Shown here piece by piece: positions 5,914-7,476 of a stretch of DNA of 7,476 nt; position 1 is the stretch's first letter; each line of letters starts with the position of its first letter. This DNA is from an uncultured Clostridium sp. GTDB lineage: Bacteria > Bacillota_A > Clostridia > Lachnospirales > Lachnospiraceae. A program made the translations under genes and the position numbers. Location of the stretch: assembly GCA_947174825.1 (NCBI GenBank), contig CAMWKN010000064.1, positions 1 through 7,476 of the forward strand, written 5' to 3'. The notes under the pieces were generated by a model. The model was not told the DNA's origin. It saw only the letters and a list, made by a program, of their open reading frames with translations, and did no database searches.

Positions 5914-5944
5914 TTACTATTTATATCTTTTTCAATAAGGAACA

Positions 5945-6874
5945 CTAGACAACTAATTTTCCTTTCCTCTTGGCAATCCGTACCGCAATCTCTGTTCCAG
6001 CACGAAAGGATATGGCATCCTCCTCAATACCATCCGAAAAAATAACACCATTTTCCGGCATTTTGGAAATAACACGAAATTCATCCTCCGCTTCAATTTT
6101 CCCAAATACAATCCCCACCTGTGTTGTCCGGCTGGGATAAGGCTCCCTTACCACAAATGTCAAGCGGCTGTCATCCCAAGCAAGCGGCTTATCTACTATC
6201 TTACCACAGCCAAAGAGTTCTGTCATCCGTTTTGCCTGCGCCATAACAGACTGATACCAACCTGTGGCACCCAGGCCCGTTGAAATAATAATTCCACTGG
6301 ATGACTGATTTTCCTGTTCCCCATTCCACATAATATCATAACGGGCAGAAGTATGTGTTCTGCATCCCACAAAAAGATCATTCACCGCTAACATACTCTG
6401 TCCATCTTTTGCCACAGCCTCCGCCATAGTAATCTGCCGTTCCTGATGTTTTCTCTGAATTACTTTTGGCAAAATTTCTTTTAATTGTCTTGCTTCAAAG
6501 GGAAGCAGAACCCCCTCCCATCTGGCGGTATCCGGATTAATTCCCAACAATGGCTGCCCATCTAAATATTTCATCACATTAGCGACCAGACCGTCCTGCC
6601 CCACTGCGATGACAATATCCTGTTTTCCAAAAATCATATTTGGTACAAATTGCCGTTCAATCTCTTGTACTCTGGCAAAATGCTCTGCCGTATCCCGAAC
6701 CAGTTCCAAAACTTGATGATACTGCCGATCCTCCACAATATAATCCGAAAAATCCACGCCCATATGTTCTATATAAAATTTTGCCTGTTCCACGGTATTA
6801 TACTGATGTACCAACTCCTGTAATCTGGTCTTCCTGCTAACAATTACAATTTTGTGCATTCCCCGCTCCATCAT
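5945..6874 (-). CDS. NAD-kinase-like protein of a divergent subfamily
   Basis: The 309-aa product follows the NAD kinase / diacylglycerol-kinase-like fold order but with altered motifs. The usual GGDGT is G92-Q-D94-G95-L96, keeping the key aspartate. It is followed by GINPDTARWEGVLLPF (111-126) in place of the usual GxxGFL region, N165-D166 in place of NE, STGLGATGW (198-206) in place of the TGSTAY loop, and SDGIEED (280-286). The first 80 residues (RKTRLQELV, QAKFYIEHMGVDFSDY) precede the nucleotide domain. From memory, the GQDGLVAN and NPDxARWxGVLLPF signatures recur in bacterial proteins often labelled NAD kinase or sugar kinase, so they look like a subfamily trait rather than decay. It would be cytoplasmic; substrate unproven. 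Start ATG at 6874 has AGGAG six bases upstream and lies 12 nt after the SPFH stop, a clear operon link. ATGs at 6871 and 6859 are alternatives. Confidence 0.82.
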   Translation of the reverse strand: MMERGMHKIVIVSRKTRLQELVHQYNTVEQAKFYIEHMGVDFSDYIVEDRQYHQVLELVRDTAEHFARVQEIERQFVPNMIFGKQDIVIAVGQDGLVANVMKYLDGQPLLGINPDTARWEGVLLPFEARQLKEILPKVIQRKHQERQITMAEAVAKDGQSMLAVNDLFVGCRTHTSARYDIMWNGEQENQSSSGIIISTGLGATGWYQSVMAQAKRMTELFGCGKIVDKPLAWDDSRLTFVVREPYPSRTTQVGIVFGKIEAEDEFRVISKMPENGVIFSDGIEEDAISFRAGTEIAVRIAKRKGKLVV

Positions 6875-6886
6875 TACCCTCTCCTA

Positions 6887-7476
6887 TCATCCCTCATTTG
6901 TCAACGTTTCTAACAAATCCGGAGATACATTCAGCACGCCAATCTTATCTGCTTTATCTCCAATTTCCACAAATGCTTTCGCAATCAAAGCCTTGCTGTC
7001 CATGCCGCTGGCTGCCAACGCCTTGACAATCTCTGTGTCAATCGTGGCAAAGGTTTTTAATAACACCGCAGAATCATAGGCTTTGGCATCTGACTTTTTC
7101 TTTTCGTTTTCCGTCTGCAACTCTACCAGTCTGCGATTCTCCTCCTCTAATCGGATATCATCCTGTAATTTCCTGGCATCCAACTCCGCTTGTTTCTCCT
7201 GCACCAGTCGCTTTGTCTCCATTTCTTTTTCCCTTTTTTCTTTCTGCTTTTCTGCAATCTTAATTTCCGTATTCAACTCATTTTCTGTCACCATGCGTTC
7301 CTGCTCTATGGCTGCATTCCTTCTCTTATAAATTGCATCATCCTGCAGTTTCAGGATCTCCTCTCTGGCAGCAGCCTCCAATGCTTTCTGCGTATCCGGT
7401 TTTGCCAAAATCCCCAGAATAGACACAGAGACCAATTCCAGACCAAATTCCCGAATTGTCTCATCCCGTCTCATAC
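6887..7476 (-). CDS. SPFH/band-7 domain protein, C-terminal part only
   Basis: The frame is open to the window edge, so the 5' end lies outside and the ATG at 7474 is internal. The first about 35 visible residues (REFGLELVSVSILGILAKPD) are the end of an SPFH domain. Residues about 40-135 form a long charged coiled coil (KRRNAAIEQERMVTENELNTEI and repeated EK/EE patterns), and the tail ends IGVLNVSPDLLETL. SPFH proteins assemble into large rings or scaffolds on membranes and influence membrane domains, protein quality control or stress responses. Residue positions refer to the visible fragment. The TGA at 6887-6889 is followed by AGGAG for the next gene, so the pair is co-transcribed. No membrane anchor is visible in this portion. 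Confidence 0.9.
   Translation of the reverse strand, partial: MRRDETIREFGLELVSVSILGILAKPDTQKALEAAAREEILKLQDDAIYKRRNAAIEQERMVTENELNTEIKIAEKQKEKREKEMETKRLVQEKQAELDARKLQDDIRLEEENRRLVELQTENEKKKSDAKAYDSAVLLKTFATIDTEIVKALAASGMDSKALIAKAFVEIGDKADKIGVLNVSPDLLETLTNEG

Noticed and set aside
5857..5944. Promoter for the NrtR-like gene using TTGAAA or TATAAA
   Set aside because: No pair of boxes has acceptable spacing; co-transcription with the NAD-kinase-like gene is simpler.
7083..7331. Plus-strand frame of 82 codons rich in Ser and Phe
   Set aside because: It is the antisense of the glutamate/lysine-rich coiled coil of the SPFH protein.

Overview
The window looks like a chromosomal segment of a low-GC Gram-positive anaerobe, most likely a member of the Clostridia close to Lachnospiraceae. 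The signs are the AT-rich sequence, strong AGGAG-type ribosome binding sites, sigma-A-like promoters, Rho-independent terminators, a DUF6273 surface protein, an Rpn-like nuclease remnant and a bacteriohemerythrin. The lineage is an inference from gene content, not a match to a known genome. Every gene I can support is on the minus strand; long plus-strand frames are shadows.

Reading in the direction of transcription (high to low coordinates), the window opens inside a compact cluster. It holds the C-terminal part of an SPFH/band-7 protein (6887-7476, cut by the window edge), an unusual NAD-kinase-like protein 12 nt downstream (5945-6874), and an NrtR-like protein with a Nudix domain and a C-terminal winged helix (4768-5811). 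The last two point to NAD(P) or ADP-ribose metabolism or sensing, and the SPFH protein suggests a membrane-associated scaffold. A G-rich leader precedes the NrtR-like gene.

Next comes a 240-nt spacer with repeats, then a broken Rpn/PD-(D/E)XK nuclease gene (3881-4526) with its promoter still recognisable. After it are a small secreted or membrane-anchored cysteine-containing protein of unknown function (3345-3776) with a good terminator, and a pair of very small membrane proteins of 42 and 47 aa (3018-3146 and 2818-2961). The pair has its own ribosome binding sites, dyad-rich upstream region and terminator. A 49-codon frame and foldable segment (2604-2753) lies after that terminator and remains unexplained.

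The last block has a strong promoter driving a secreted DUF6273 protein with a C-terminal Fn3-like domain (1248-2534), then a 2H phosphoesterase (644-1165), and finally a separately promoted bacteriohemerythrin (1-521) that starts at GTG and runs off the window. No rRNA, tRNA, CRISPR array, complete insertion sequence or recognised riboswitch class was seen. The most interesting items are the SPFH/NAD-kinase-like/NrtR-like cluster and the two-gene micro-membrane-protein operon.
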